22,203 nt of DNA from Patescibacteria group bacterium UBA5124 (GCA_002414185.1 DHYS01000016.1:939-23141); one strand, 5' to 3'; positions 1 through 9,919 are shown, numbered from the stretch's first letter. Numbers and translations: made by a program. Notes: generated by a model not told the origin, from the sequence alone.

Positions 1-303
1 ATTTTCTATGAATATATTATGATCAAAGATGTGACAGACAAACCAGAATTAGCAAGAGAACTTTGCTCACTTTTGCGTTGAAGACTTGCGCATGTAAATC
101 TTATCCCTTACAACACTAATCCTGCTATCAAACTCGGAGAAAGTGATATGGAAACTATTCGTACTTTTCAAACGATACTAGAAAAATATGGTATTACGAC
201 GACTGTTAGAGACTCTATGGGAAGAAGCGTAAAATCTGCCTGCGGACAATTGTGATTTGAAAAGGTTAAAGGGAAAAAAGAGGAAGAAGATGATGATGAT
301 TAA
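1..303 (+). CDS. rlmN: 23S rRNA/tRNA adenine C2-methyltransferase RlmN, C-terminal part
   Basis: This is the last 100 residues of a radical-SAM methyltransferase; the start lies left of the window. RlmN methylates C2 of A2503 in 23S rRNA and A37 in some tRNAs. The family's C-terminal landmarks are visible: HVNLIPYN, then a GES/PS-like segment, the helix before TTVRDSMG, and CGQL, which carries the family's second conserved cysteine used in the methyl-transfer mechanism. Two in-frame UGA codons read well as glycine, one in the LLRG segment before LAHVN and one just after CGQL. The protein ends in a very acidic tail (EEEDDDD) before UAA. The catalytic CxxxCxxC iron-sulfur motif would be outside the window. 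Identification is confident from the C-terminal motifs. Confidence 0.9.
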
Positions 304-312
304 TATTAAATA

Positions 313-413
313 GTCATTGCGACTTAAGAATAAACCTTTCTTTAGCAATGGTTGTAGTCGGAATCTAGTTACTTCGGAAAGATTCCGGCTCCAACTGACG
401 AAGCCGGAATGAC
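313..413. repeat. Palindromic intergenic element (REP/MITE-like)
   Basis: A relatively GC-rich block in AT-rich surroundings between rlmN and the next gene. Its ends are GTCATT (313-318) and AATGAC (408-413), a 6-bp terminal inverted repeat. Inside are two mutually exclusive perfect hairpins that share the central ATTCCG: CGGAATCT (359-366) with AGATTCCG (380-387), and ATTCCGGCT (382-390) with AGCCGGAAT (402-410). It has no coding potential. The look is that of a dispersed palindromic repeat; copy number cannot be judged from one window. Confidence 0.6.
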
Positions 414-439
414 ATAATGATTTATATTTTCTCATATCT

Positions 440-1156
440 ATGACTAGCTGAGTATCTCTCAAAAACAATATTCAACTTCTTCAAAGTTATTACAGATTTT
501 TGTCGTTGGGTAAGTATTTGGAATTTATTATTCAGAGTAAGGATTTTTCTCCTGAAGTATTAGACATAGCGATAGTTACTGGTCAACGTTCCCATTTTGG
601 AATCAAGGCACCTCTTATCAAAAACCTTCTTCAGCAAATACATAAGCATCCTGATCAAAAAAATATTTTTGGATATCTTGTGGAGATCAGTGCTTTTAGA
701 GGGATCTTTAGTATTATGAGGGAGCTCATCGATAGCAATGATGTCTTTCAAAAGTTTGTTGTCTCTAGATTGCATTCAGATTATTTTGCTTTTGAACAAA
801 TTATAAGATTTTTAAGAAATATCTTTAGTCATAGTACTACCTCTGATCTTTCACTAAAGACCGAAGACTTTATCAAACAAAAAGATTTTCTCAATCATGA
901 AAAAGATCCGTTTGTTAAACTTATTTTTGTTTATTCAAAACACTGGAAAGAATGGAAATGAAGCAAAGACTATGGTTTGGATATTGCTATAGATTTTTCT
1001 AAACTGAAAGAATGACAATCTCTTTTTGATATCATATCCCTCCATCAGCTCTATCTTTTGAGTGAACTCTGCCACAATCTCTGTGAAGTTTTTAGAATAC
1101 TCCATTCTGAAAAAAAAGAAAAGAAAATTGTTTGAAAAACAAAACATAAAAAGTAG
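440..1156 (+). CDS. Uncharacterised all-helical protein with HEPN-like Rx4H motif
   Basis: I do not recognise this 238-residue protein. I start it at the ATG at 440 because that frame reads through a UGA (residue 4, glycine) straight into the body; a TTG at 500 would be the start only under the standard code. Four UGA codons are in frame and the gene ends at UAG. The sequence is rich in Leu, Ile, Phe and Lys, looks helical, and has no signal peptide or clear membrane segment. Residues 126-131 read RNIFSH, matching the Arg-(Asn)-x3-His pattern of HEPN-fold RNases, although about 107 residues follow it, more than in a minimal HEPN domain. The tail is strongly basic (EKKEKKIV to KHKK). A HEPN nature is inference only. 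It lies between rlmN and a surface-protein gene on the same strand. Confidence 0.7.
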
Positions 1157-1207
1157 TATGTTTCTATAAAATTCATAAACAAAACATTTATCTTGTATAT
1201 TCCTTTC

Positions 1208-2371
1208 ATGTTTAAGAAAATTTTTCTTAGCCTTGCTTGCATAATTTCTTTCTTATGAATTACTTCTGCTGTACAGATTTCTATCGACCCCGTATTTTCT
1301 GACACTAGATTTGAACCAGCTGATAAGCTTCATGCTGGATGTATAGATACTACTACTGTTAGCTTAAAAACAGCCAAAGACAATATCAATAGTCTCCGTT
1401 TTATTATTTCTTATGAACCTGAAAAGATCCAGATACTTGATATCAAGGCTGCTTCTGGATACAAAGATATCTTAGATACTACGATAGAATATGATAAAAT
1501 TGTAGTTACTCTTTTGGATGCTAATATTCCAAATAGTGCTACTACAAAGCTTTTTTCTCTTTCATTTAAGAGTAATGAAAACATTACAGGAAGTATTTTG
1601 TCTATTCACAAGCCTTCGTATGTAATGACAAAATCATCTACAAAGATTCCTGTTTTTGTAGATCAAAAACTTTCTTTTGCAGCGGTTCCAGAATGTGAAC
1701 CTGACACTATACCGCCAACAATCACTCTTATGAAACCTAAAGATACAACTACACCTTTAGCTTTGGATAGCTATTTTATCTTTGATATCAAAGATATAGG
1801 AAAAGGAGTTAGCAAACAATCATTACGTGTTCATTTTAATGGAAAAACATATTCAGGTGCCGATCCTGTATTTTCTTGGCAAGATAACTATTTAGCTTTC
1901 TTACCAAATGAATGGATTCCTATAGGGACTGCTGTAAATCTTACTATTACTATAGGAGATCTTCAGTCATATGGATGAGCTAATACGACCAAAAAGACTT
2001 TTACTTTTACTACAGCAACGGGTATTAGTTTTGAACATACATTTACTCCATCTATGTTTAGAAATGTATTGGGAAAGATGGATGCTATTTATGCAACACA
2101 AAAAGAATGTGAACTCTTATCATGACTCATCATATCATCTAACTTTACTGATACTTCTATTTTGGATTTATCAAAAAAAATCTGATGTTCTATCAATAAT
2201 GTAGCTACTCTTCAGAAGGAAGAACCTACAAAACCTAAGTCATTATTGTTTATTTCTGTGTTTACATTAACTGGTTGGGTATTATTCTTTATTACTTTCC
2301 TTTTAAAAATACACTATCTTGTTTCATATAGAAAACACAAAAAGAAGGCTAAATCTCTCCAATCTTCTTAA
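1208..2371 (+). CDS. Secreted, C-terminally membrane-anchored surface protein with Ig/cohesin-like domains
   Basis: A 387-residue protein. It starts with a lysine pair and a hydrophobic stretch ending near TSA, a typical signal peptide; one of its residues is a UGA glycine. The next 130 residues or so are beta-rich with segments such as SLRFIISYEPEKIQILDI, resembling the cohesin-like fold of extracellular proteins. After a DTIPPTITL linker comes a second Ig-like part. Near residues 345-370 is a hydrophobic helix followed by a Lys/Arg/His-rich tail (SYRKHKKKAK), so the protein should be type I: outside domain, one membrane span, short cytoplasmic tail. Four UGA codons are in frame. Its 3' end overlaps the convergent polyprenyl synthase gene by 23 bases. 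No catalytic motif is seen. The domain names are inferred from pattern, not from a search. Confidence 0.75.
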
Positions 2372-3386
2372 TCATATCAGTGATACCTTGTAGAGCTTCT
2401 TGGTTTTTAAAATCTATTTCTGTTAATATTTTCTTCGCGTCAGCAATATGCTTAGCTATCAGTTCTTTTCCTGAAGCAATTGCTCAGCTCTTTTCAAATA
2501 CTTCTTGAAGACGAGATATTTCTTGTTCAGAAAGTTTTTTTCCCATACATGATTTAAGATATTCACTTTCTTCTCTGGTTCCGTTTGTATAGATATATTG
2601 CGTGAAATATGTTTGCTGTCCTTCCTGAATATCAGAAAAAGGAGATTTTGTTTTATCTCAAAAGGTGATATCCATAAGGTCATCTTTTAGCTGAAAAGCT
2701 AATCAGAGATAATCTCAAAGCTGGATAATAGCATCTCTATTTTTTTTGTCTACTCAAGCTAGAATCGCTCCTGTCAGCATTGGTCTAGTAAATGTATATG
2801 ATCCTGTTTTAAACTTATTTTTTTTCTCAATCATTTCTTGAGATGATTCTTCTCCGGTCATCATATCTACATCTATCATCTGTCAGAGGATTACTTCTTC
2901 TATCATATTATGTACATTTTGTCTTGCTTCTGTAAGCAATTTTTCTTCAAAGACATATTCTTTGTTTCCTAACTCATATACCCATGATAAGATAAGATCT
3001 CCTATAAGTAGTGCTTGTCCTTCTCAGATATGACTATTTTTTTCTCCTATGATAGACGTAATATACTTGTGCATAGTTGATATATTGTGTCTTTTTGCTG
3101 CTTGATCGATAATATCATCATGAATCAATGCCATAGTATGAAAGAGTTCAAATATCATAGAAAATTTCATACAATCATTATTTTGAGTTCCTCACAGTCA
3201 TTTGTAGACAATCCATGCACAATAAGGTCTGATTCTTTTTCCTCCTGATGCCACAAAATCTTTTATATATTCTACAAATGAATTTAATTTATTATTAGCT
3301 AACAGTTGTGTTGACTGAGAAATTTTCTGATCTATATAGTTGATACATATTTCATCAAATATTGGTTTAAAAGATTTTATATCCAT
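2349..3386 (-). CDS. Polyprenyl (isoprenyl) diphosphate synthase
   Basis: A 345-residue trans-isoprenyl diphosphate synthase, which condenses IPP onto an allylic diphosphate. The family motifs are all present: GGKRIRP at 48-54, the first aspartate-rich motif DDIID at 90-94 (magnesium-diphosphate binding), KTG at 193-195, and the second aspartate-rich motif within QLKDDLMD (235-239). Nine UGA codons are in frame; one is G228 in YLGLAFQLKDD, a near-invariant glycine. The family usually has two arginines just after the first Asp-rich motif; here the segment is QAAKRH, so only one is clear. Chain length of the product cannot be read from the sequence. Next door is mraY, which needs a polyprenyl phosphate carrier. 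A TATAAT-like -10 on this strand lies at 3455-3460, without a convincing -35. Confidence 0.92.
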
Positions 3387-3470
3387 ATTTCTTGTCTAAG
3401 AGAATAAACATATACTGTCTTTATATATTTATCTTAGAAAAACAATTAAAATCTATTATAATCGACATTC

Positions 3471-3500
3471 TTGACTTTTATTTTTGATTTCATATATTAT
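3471..3500 (+). promoter_or_regulatory. Sigma-70-type promoter
   Basis: TTGACT at 3471-3476 and TATTAT at 3495-3500, spaced by 18 bases, about 24 bases before the ATG at 3524. It is the best-looking promoter in the window and would drive the small gene that follows with a very short leader. It also fits the gap between two divergent genes (3387-3523). Confidence 0.6.
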
Positions 3501-3523
3501 ATGTGTAACAAAATTTAACAAAA

Positions 3524-3784
3524 ATGACCGATAACTCAGTTAAACCGACCTATGATGATCAGATTATGATCGCAAATGCTTTTATTAAGGCACAAAATTT
3601 AACAAAAGAAATTGTTACAAGGGAAATCCTTAATAAGGGCTTTATTGACTATGAAGAACTTAGAGATCAAGTTTGTCTTGATGGTGGATCTTGTATAGAT
3701 GATTATCTTCTAGAAATCTTTGAAGATGTTTTAGAGACATCGGAGCAATGTAGTGGTTTTTATTTTGCTACAAAACCTTTATAA
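3524..3784 (+). CDS. Small acidic protein of unknown function, stand-alone unit
   Basis: An 86-residue protein that I do not recognise. It begins MTDNSVKPTYDDQ and is acidic, with a helical middle (IANAFIKAQNLTKEIVTREIL) followed by an EELRDQVCLDGGSCIDDYLLEI segment and a C-terminal FYFATKPL. It has three cysteines, the first two six residues apart, but no zinc-binding CxxC pair. There is no signal peptide or membrane segment. It contains no UGA codon, which in this window is otherwise typical of highly expressed genes. It has its own promoter at 3471-3500 and a strong terminator overlapping its stop codon, so it is a one-gene transcription unit. The combination argues for a real, well-expressed gene. 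Confidence 0.85.
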   Translation: MTDNSVKPTYDDQIMIANAFIKAQNLTKEIVTREILNKGFIDYEELRDQVCLDGGSCIDDYLLEIFEDVLETSEQCSGFYFATKPL

Positions 3785-3812
3785 GGAGAGTTATTCTCTC
3801 CTTTTTCTTTTT
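3783..3812 (+). terminator. Rho-independent terminator of the small gene
   Basis: AAGGAGAG (3783-3790), a five-base loop, then CTCTCCTT (3796-3803): a perfect 8-bp stem followed by a T-rich run through 3812. The stem begins inside the UAA stop codon of the preceding gene. Confidence 0.85.
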
Positions 3813-3882
3813 ATAAAAAGACTTGAATATATTGGCATATTATATACTCTTTGAGGGACGTTTTTATTCTTTTTATGTGCAT

Positions 3883-4941
3883 ATGTTTCTGAAACTTAAT
3901 CAGATTATTCTATTTTCACTTTGAGCTTTTTTCTTGGCAATTGTACTATATCCTTACTATATCAAACTTCTAAAAAGATTTAAAGCAGGACAACAAATCC
4001 GCGAAACTTCAGTAACTGGAGAACAATCTACTATATTTACCCAGCTTCATCAACACAAATCTTGAACACCAACTATGGGTTGAGGATTGTTTTTGATTAT
4101 TATGTTGATCATGGTGGTTGCTTCTTTTTTTCTCAAGAAACAATGATGGATATCCAACTCTCTGCTTACAAGATCGGAGACGTATATTCTCTTGTTTGGA
4201 TTCTTTAGTATGGGACTTATTGGTGTCGTAGATGATTGGTTAAATATCAAATGAGTAGGTAAAGTCAAAGGACTTAGTGCTAAAGCAAAACTTCTCTGAA
4301 TGTTTCTCTTTGCTGGATTTATCAGTTGGTGGTTTTATCGAAAACTCGGTATAAGCTATGTAAATCTTTGGCCTATAGCAGACAAAGTTGATATCTGAAT
4401 GTTTTTCCCTTTACTCACCTTCTTTATGACAGTTAGCATCGTAAATGCGATCAATATTACTGATGGTCTCGATGGTTTAGCTGGAGGATTAATGTCTATC
4501 ATTCTTCTTATCTTAGCTATTGTTTTATTCGTCAATGGAACATACTTAGCAACAACTCTTGTTGGAATATTGGTAGCATGTTTGGTTGCATTTATGTTTT
4601 TCAATATCAATCCCGCCAAAATATTTATGGGAGATAGCTGAGCATTAGCGCTGTGATGAATATTATCTACACTTCTCTACATTCTCAATATGAGGATGGG
4701 AATATTTATTCCATTTTTGATTATCTTTCTCTTGTTTATTATTGATACTGCTTCAAGTTTTCTCCAAATATTATCAAAGAAATATCTCAAAAGAAAACTA
4801 TATCCAACATCTCCCCTTCATCATCTCTTTGAATACAAAGGAATACCTGAAGCTACTATAGTTATGAAAGCTTGGTTTATTCAAGGAATTCTCGCTACTA
4901 TAACATTGATTGCAATATTTTATCAAATAGGAGGAAAATAG
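3883..4941 (+). CDS. mraY: Phospho-N-acetylmuramoyl-pentapeptide transferase MraY
   Basis: A 352-residue integral membrane enzyme that transfers phospho-MurNAc-pentapeptide from UDP to undecaprenyl phosphate, giving lipid I on the inner face of the membrane. Diagnostic motifs: HKSGTPTMGGG (about 58-68), the aspartate pair in GVVDDW (117-118), NAINITDGLDGLAGG (about 188-202), FMGDSGALALGG (about 249-260) and the histidine motif PLHHLFE (about 311-317). About ten hydrophobic segments are visible. Ten UGA codons are in frame, including two glycines of the invariant TPTMGG region, which fixes the reading of UGA. The ATG at 3883 is the in-frame start; an ATG at 3875 is out of frame. No other mur genes are in view. 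It is followed 34 bases later by an O-antigen ligase-like gene. Confidence 0.97.
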
Positions 4942-4975
4942 TGAATAATTTTTAGTTGTTATATATTGAATTCAA

Positions 4976-6325
4976 ATGTATGCAAACAATCCAAAAATAG
5001 CAAACACTCTCGTGATACTAAGCAAAATCTTCTTTATTGGTCTGATTTTACAATTTTTTGTTCAAACTTTTGTTACCTATAGATTAGGTTTAGACAACTG
5101 ATTTTTTACTGCATTCTGGATGTGGAAAGAAATTATCATTGTTGGATTATTTGGGTTTTTAACCTATTGGACTATCAAAACAAAAATCTGGAAAACATTA
5201 TTGGATAAACTTGGAATCAAACGATTTGGTTTACTTACTATAGGATTGATAGTTTTTGTTTGTCTTATAGGTTTGTTTTATACAGGTACTAGCCTATGAG
5301 TAAGCATATTATCACTGAGATATAGTATTCTTTGATTTATTATTTTCTTTGCTTTTGCTGGAATCTCTCGAATATTTTTTGATGAAAATACTCACATAGA
5401 AAAGCGATATAGTAAAATCATAAAATGACTTTTATGGTGAAGTATCACATGGTGGTTGATTATTTATTTTATTCCAAGACTTTTGGAATTTGCTGGATAT
5501 AATCAATATAATTACGAAGGAGACCTTGGTATAGCGCCGCCTGCTGTCTACCATTCTCAGTACAATCAGTGATATGCCCGCAATCAATTTCTTTTTGAAA
5601 GACCTATCAGTCGATGATTTTTCTTGGTTGCTTTCTGGCCTTTGTTTTTTGCTTTAGCTATCAAGCAAAGATGATGGAAGAAAACACTTACTCGATGATG
5701 ATTATATTCTTTGGCTATACTTTCTACCTTTTCTAGAGCTGCGTGGATTGCTTGGATGCTTCAGACCTGAATATTGGTACTTGTAGAGTATAGAAAAAAT
5801 CTTAAACAAATATTACTGTATGGCTGAATACCTGTCTTATTACTTTTTGGAACCGTTACGTATTTTGGAAGAGATCAGATAATCTCAAGACAATTTTCTA
5901 ATACAGGACACTTGAATATGGTAAAAGAAGCTATAGAAAAAATAGGAGAAAAACCTTGGTTATGACAAGGTGCTTGAAGTGCTTGACCAGCTTCTCATCA
6001 TCTCTGAGAAGGAAAAGAATATAATCCAGAAAATCAGTTCTTACAAATTTGGTTAGAATACTGATTATTTGGATTCTTAGCATGGATGGTTTTATATGGA
6101 TGGCTTCATTGGATTGGTATCAAAGCTTTGACTACTACCAAAGAACATAAAGCAACTAAACAACAAAGATACTTCGGATTTTTGCTTTTTAGCCTCTCTT
6201 TGGGTATTATATGATTAAGTGTTTGTTGACTTGTCTTACATAGTTTCGTAGATAGAATGATTGTGTATCCATTTATGGCATTCTTTGGAATTATTTATGC
6301 ATCATACAAACGTGTACATCAGTAA
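4976..6325 (+). CDS. O-antigen ligase/polymerase-like membrane protein (Wzy/WaaL type)
   Basis: A 449-residue polytopic membrane protein with roughly ten to twelve hydrophobic helices. The central segment STFSRAAWIAW matches the SRxAW signature, and the region after it (KEAIEKIGEKPWLGQGAG, then NQFLQIWLEYGLFGFLAW) matches the large periplasmic-loop end of the O-antigen ligase family (PF04932), where enzymes act on glycans carried on undecaprenyl diphosphate. Nineteen UGA codons are in frame, the highest count in the window, including tandem UGAs after TLTR. Whether it is a polymerase, a glycan-to-protein ligase or a ligase to another acceptor cannot be told. It lies between mraY and a pilus-type gene; pilin glycosylation is one possibility but is only inference. 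Confidence 0.8.
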
Positions 6326-6350
6326 TAATCTTTATTATATTTAAGATTTT

Positions 6351-7484
6351 ATGTTTGTTGTATTTATTATCGTTCTTTTGTTTATTTTGTTGGGAATACT
6401 GACTTCTATCTATTCAGTATTTTCTCCATTTATGCAAAATATCGGTAATGTAGTACATTTCAACTCAGCATATTACTGAGCTTTGGGAGGTATAGAAAGA
6501 GCAGAACTTGTGCTTAAATACAAATCTCCTGGATTTGAATGATCATGATGATTTGAAAAATGAACTCAGTTTGGACCAAATAGTGATATTATTAGCTGAA
6601 GCTTTGGATTATTAACTAGTTCAAACAATTGATTTACTTGGAATATTACTTCTAGAACAAATACTATTCCTTCTATTGGAAATGGGAATATTGATTATTT
6701 ATTAGCTAGTGATGATAGTAAAAATTATAATCAACTTCCTTATTTTACTTCGGAAAAATTTCTTTTACGTATAGATTCTACTACCAATACGAATAAATAT
6801 TATACTGGAGAGTCCGATTTTACAGACTTTACTGCAGAAAATTTTAGCTGAATATTAAGGCTTCCTCCCAAGATAGTAAGTGTATTTTCTAATTCTCTCT
6901 TATGTAAAGACTCATCAAATCCAGCTTGTGATCCTGATGAAGATGATCTCTCTGATGATATAGTAGTAAACTGGATTATTGATTGATTTTTGGATGGGGT
7001 ACCATTTACCATACTCCCGACTATATCAGTTTTTTATTATAGTGGTATGCAGGTAGATACTACCAAGGATATAACTATCAGAGAATCTATAATCAATCAA
7101 ACATGAATACTAAATTTTGGATGAACAACTGATCGTGAAAAATTTAGTCCAATAGATAACTATTTTCCTAACAATACTCTTGCAGAACATACTGTTATCT
7201 CTACGAATGCTGAATGAATTCAAACAAGCTGATTTAATACATTACTTTCTTCATCTCATATTACATGACTTCAACTCTCTCTTGGACTTATCAATCTTCT
7301 CTCTAGTACCAATGGGAATATTTATCCTTTTTTAGAATACCGTCTTTCTTTTCCAACTCCTATAGCAGATAGATTTTATACTTTGGAAGGTAATTGATTA
7401 GTTTGAGATTATAATGTTAAAATTTTTATAAAAAAATCCACCAACGAATCATCTTCAATTGGGGATTTTACGGTAATTTTTTAA
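6351..7484 (+). CDS. Type IV pilus assembly (PilX-like) protein
   Basis: A 377-residue protein that begins with a hydrophobic helix (about 1-24) and then SAYYGALGGIERAELVLKY. This resembles the QAYYAAESGIE segment following the membrane helix of PilX-type minor pilins and pilus-assembly proteins. The rest is a soluble Ser/Thr/Asn-rich, probably beta-rich exported domain with an acidic stretch (DPDEDDLSDD) and no recognised enzyme motif. Sixteen UGA codons are in frame, clustered early (GSGGFEKG). It starts 25 bases after the O-antigen ligase-like gene and is probably co-transcribed with it. The call rests on the N-terminal pattern; no other pilus genes are in the window. Confidence 0.65.
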
Positions 7485-7517
7485 ATGTAGTTTAACGTGG
7501 TTAAATTTGGTTTAATA

Positions 7518-7556
7518 TAGATAAATGTCGATATTGAACAATATTTATCTATTTTT
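7518..7556 (+). terminator. Probable terminator of the envelope gene run
   Basis: A hairpin with TAGATAA (7518-7524) pairing TTATCTA (7545-7551) and an inner ATATTG/CAATAT stem (7531-7536 with 7539-7544), interrupted by a six-base bulge, followed by five T. It sits 33 bases after the pilus-type gene. It is AT-rich and so weaker than the other terminators here. The minus strand has no T-run after the hairpin, so it would act for the plus strand. Confidence 0.5.
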
Positions 7557-7558
7557 AA

Positions 7559-8182
7559 CTATTTTATTTCTACAATAGTTATATCAAAGATAAGATCTTT
7601 TCCTGCAAGTTCATGATTTGCATCAAGAGTAATATTATCTCCATCTACTTCATAAACTGTAAATGTTTGTCCCATAGCACTCATAAGTTTTACTCATTTT
7701 TCATATTCTCCAGCTGGAAGCTGACTACGTTCTATAACAATAAGATTAGCTCATGTCCATTCTCCATATGCTTCTGCAGCAGGAATACTAATAGTTTTTG
7801 TTTGTCCTATTTTCATTCCTTCTACTCCATTATCAAATCCTGCAATCATTTGTCCAGCTCCAACATTAAATGCCAAACCTTCATCATAATTTCTTCCTGC
7901 AGTATATTTTCCACATGCTTTTGCTACAGATTCTACACTAGTATCAAATACTTCTTCATCATTCAATCTTCCAATATAATGAACAACAATTTGATCTCAT
8001 TTCTTTACAACCTTATCTCCTTTTCCTTCTAAATCTGCTTTACTTAAATAATCTTGTACTGTTATTGGACACATTGCATTAGTATTATTAGATAAATTGT
8101 TATCTTCTACGGGTTCTTGTTTTGCACAACCAGCAAGAAGAAGTGTTGTTATTATTCATCACATGAGGATGTGTTTTTTCAT
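7559..8182 (-). CDS. FKBP-type (SlyD-like) peptidyl-prolyl isomerase lipoprotein
   Basis: A 207-residue exported isomerase. The N-terminus is a lipoprotein signal: lysines, a hydrophobic stretch, and lipobox LAGC with the acylated cysteine at residue 19. Two tandem UGA glycines (residues 8-9) lie inside the signal. The mature part has the FKBP start GDQIVVHYIGRL, then FDTS, and FNVGAGQMIAGFDNGVEGMKIGQTKTISIPAAEAYGEW, the typical FKBP active-site strand and EAYGE turn. The following stretch up to DANHELAGKDLIFDITIVEI is the SlyD-type arrangement with an insert-in-flap domain and NHELAGK. It probably helps fold exported proteins outside the membrane. Five UGA codons are in frame. It lies downstream of rlmD on the same strand, 68 bases away. 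Confidence 0.93.
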
Positions 8183-8250
8183 GAGATAATATTTACAAAA
8201 TAAAGTAGGATTGGTTTAGGGATTTTTTTAGCAAATGCAAGAGGAGAGTT

Positions 8251-9789
8251 TTATTGCAAAACTCAAATTGTTTCTATATGGTGAGTTTGAGGAAACATAT
8301 CTACTGGCTGAAGAGACTTAATAGAAAAGCCTTCTTGTAAAAGGAGTTCTATATCTCTCGCCATAGTAATAGGATTACAAGAAATATACAATAATTTAAA
8401 CTCATATTCTTTTTTGAGTTGTGCTAGAGTAGATATTACATTTTTATGTAATCAATCTCTTGGAGGATCAACTACCACTAATCATAAATTTTCAAGCTTC
8501 TGTGTAATTTCAGGCACGGTAGTAAAGGCTTTTTCTGCTGGTGTTGCGGCAAAAAAAACTTTTTCATCCAATCCATTTATTTTTGCATTATGCCATGCAT
8601 CTATGATAGCATCTTCTACTATTTCTATTCCGACCAAATTATCTCCCATTCCTAGTTTCATAAAACTTATTCCAATACTTCCAGTTCCACAGTAAAGATC
8701 TAAAATAGTTCCTTTTGTATACCCCACCATTTGAGCTGCTGTATGGAAAAGTACTTCTGCTCCATGAGTATTTGTCTGAAAAAAAGAAAATGGAGATATT
8801 CTAAAACTCACTTCTATTTCATTTTTTTCTTGATCTTCTGATATATTTTCTTTGGTAAAGAGAAGTTTATCATACATCTGTCCCTCTCCTGTAATAATCT
8901 TTGTTTCACTATCTGGAGTATGAGTAACGTCTGCTAAACCATTATTGTAAGTAACTACAAAGCTGGTTACTTTATCCTTAAGATATGAATCGTTTTTAAT
9001 TATTTCCAATAAATTATCCCATTGAGATTTCTGCTCATCTTCTACAAGATATTGATCTGATACAACAAGATTTACTAATAATTGCTGAGTATTTACTCCT
9101 TCTCTTATGACAAGATGTCTAAAAAAACCTTTGTGAGTTTTTTGATCATATACTGGCAATCATGAGCTTATTAAAAGGTTTTTGATATATCAAAATATTT
9201 CATTTGTAGCTGTCGAAATAAGTCAGCATGAGTCTATATTAACTATCTTACTAAATTCTCATTGCTTATGAAATCCTACACTCCAATCAGAAAGTATATT
9301 AAGTTTATCATCTCTTTTAATTATATATTTACCAAAACTGAATTCGATTTTGTTTCTATATCATTTTTCTTCTGGAGAGGCTATGATAGGAAGTATTGCT
9401 ATCTCTGGTACAAGTTTTTTTATTTTGGTAAATGCATCTTCTATAATATCTTGCTTGAGTTTAAGTTGGTTTGGATAACTTAGCAATTGTCGTTTACAAC
9501 CACCACATCAAATTTTTGTTTTTTCTTCATCTGTAAGATCTTTTTTTTCCAATGAAGAAAAAAAATGATCACAAAAAGGCACCGCATCTACAATAGTTTT
9601 ATCATAACTTTTGATATCAGTTATATGTGCTTCTATATAGTCCTTCTTTTGTTTAACTATTTTTAAATCAACTACATTTCATGGAAGCGCTCATCATTTA
9701 ATTAATATTCTTTTCCCATCAGACATTCTCGCTAAACCTATCCCTCCATATCCAATCTTTTCTATTTTAATTCATTTCAAAAATTTCAT
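8251..9789 (-). CDS. rlmD: 23S rRNA (uracil-C5)-methyltransferase, RlmD/TrmA family
   Basis: A 512-residue SAM-dependent RNA m5U methyltransferase. An N-terminal TRAM-like part (KIEKIGYGGIGLAR) is followed by iron-sulfur cysteines C73 and the GCGGCKRQ motif (C95, C98), with about sixteen extra residues between the first and second cysteine compared with the usual short spacing; the fourth cysteine is probably in NIDSCGL. Downstream are FSFFQTNTHGAE, the SAM-binding ILDLYCGTGSIGI, VVVDPPRDGL, the catalytic YISCNP and the C-terminal HHIETIGVL. Thirteen UGA codons are in frame, one being the conserved glycine of DPPRDG. The exact target (U1939, U747 or tRNA U54) cannot be assigned from sequence alone; RlmD is the best guess because of the cluster. 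It is divergent from an arsR-type gene; a TATACT-like -10 lies at 9805-9810. Confidence 0.9.
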
Positions 9790-9919
9790 TTTTAATTACA
9801 CATAAGTATAAAATATATTTTTGCATTCTATAAAAAGGGTTTCAAAAAACAATCTTAATCCTCTTGTATTTTTTTTCTCTTGCCGTATATACAAATTATT
9901 TATCTTTCTCTTTTTCTTT

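Noticed and set aside
178..468. Minus-strand 96-residue ORF across the rlmN end and intergenic repeat
   Set aside because: It overlaps the clear rlmN coding region and the palindromic element and has no family resemblance.
500..961. TTG-started gene at 500 ending at TGA 961
   Set aside because: An ATG at 440 in the same frame reads through a glycine UGA, and the frame continues past 961 to TAG at 1154-1156.
3883..6325. UGA as selenocysteine or programmed readthrough
   Set aside because: Far too many UGA codons, spread over most genes, with no SECIS-like context and no Cys homologue pattern.
7613..8032. Plus-strand Ser/Cys/Phe-rich ORF
   Set aside because: Antisense shadow of the FKBP lipoprotein gene, with low-complexity composition.
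9821..9919. N-terminal extension of the ArsR-type protein
   Set aside because: The Phe-rich extension is not part of the family; MNTIFKALADPKRR is the standard opening.
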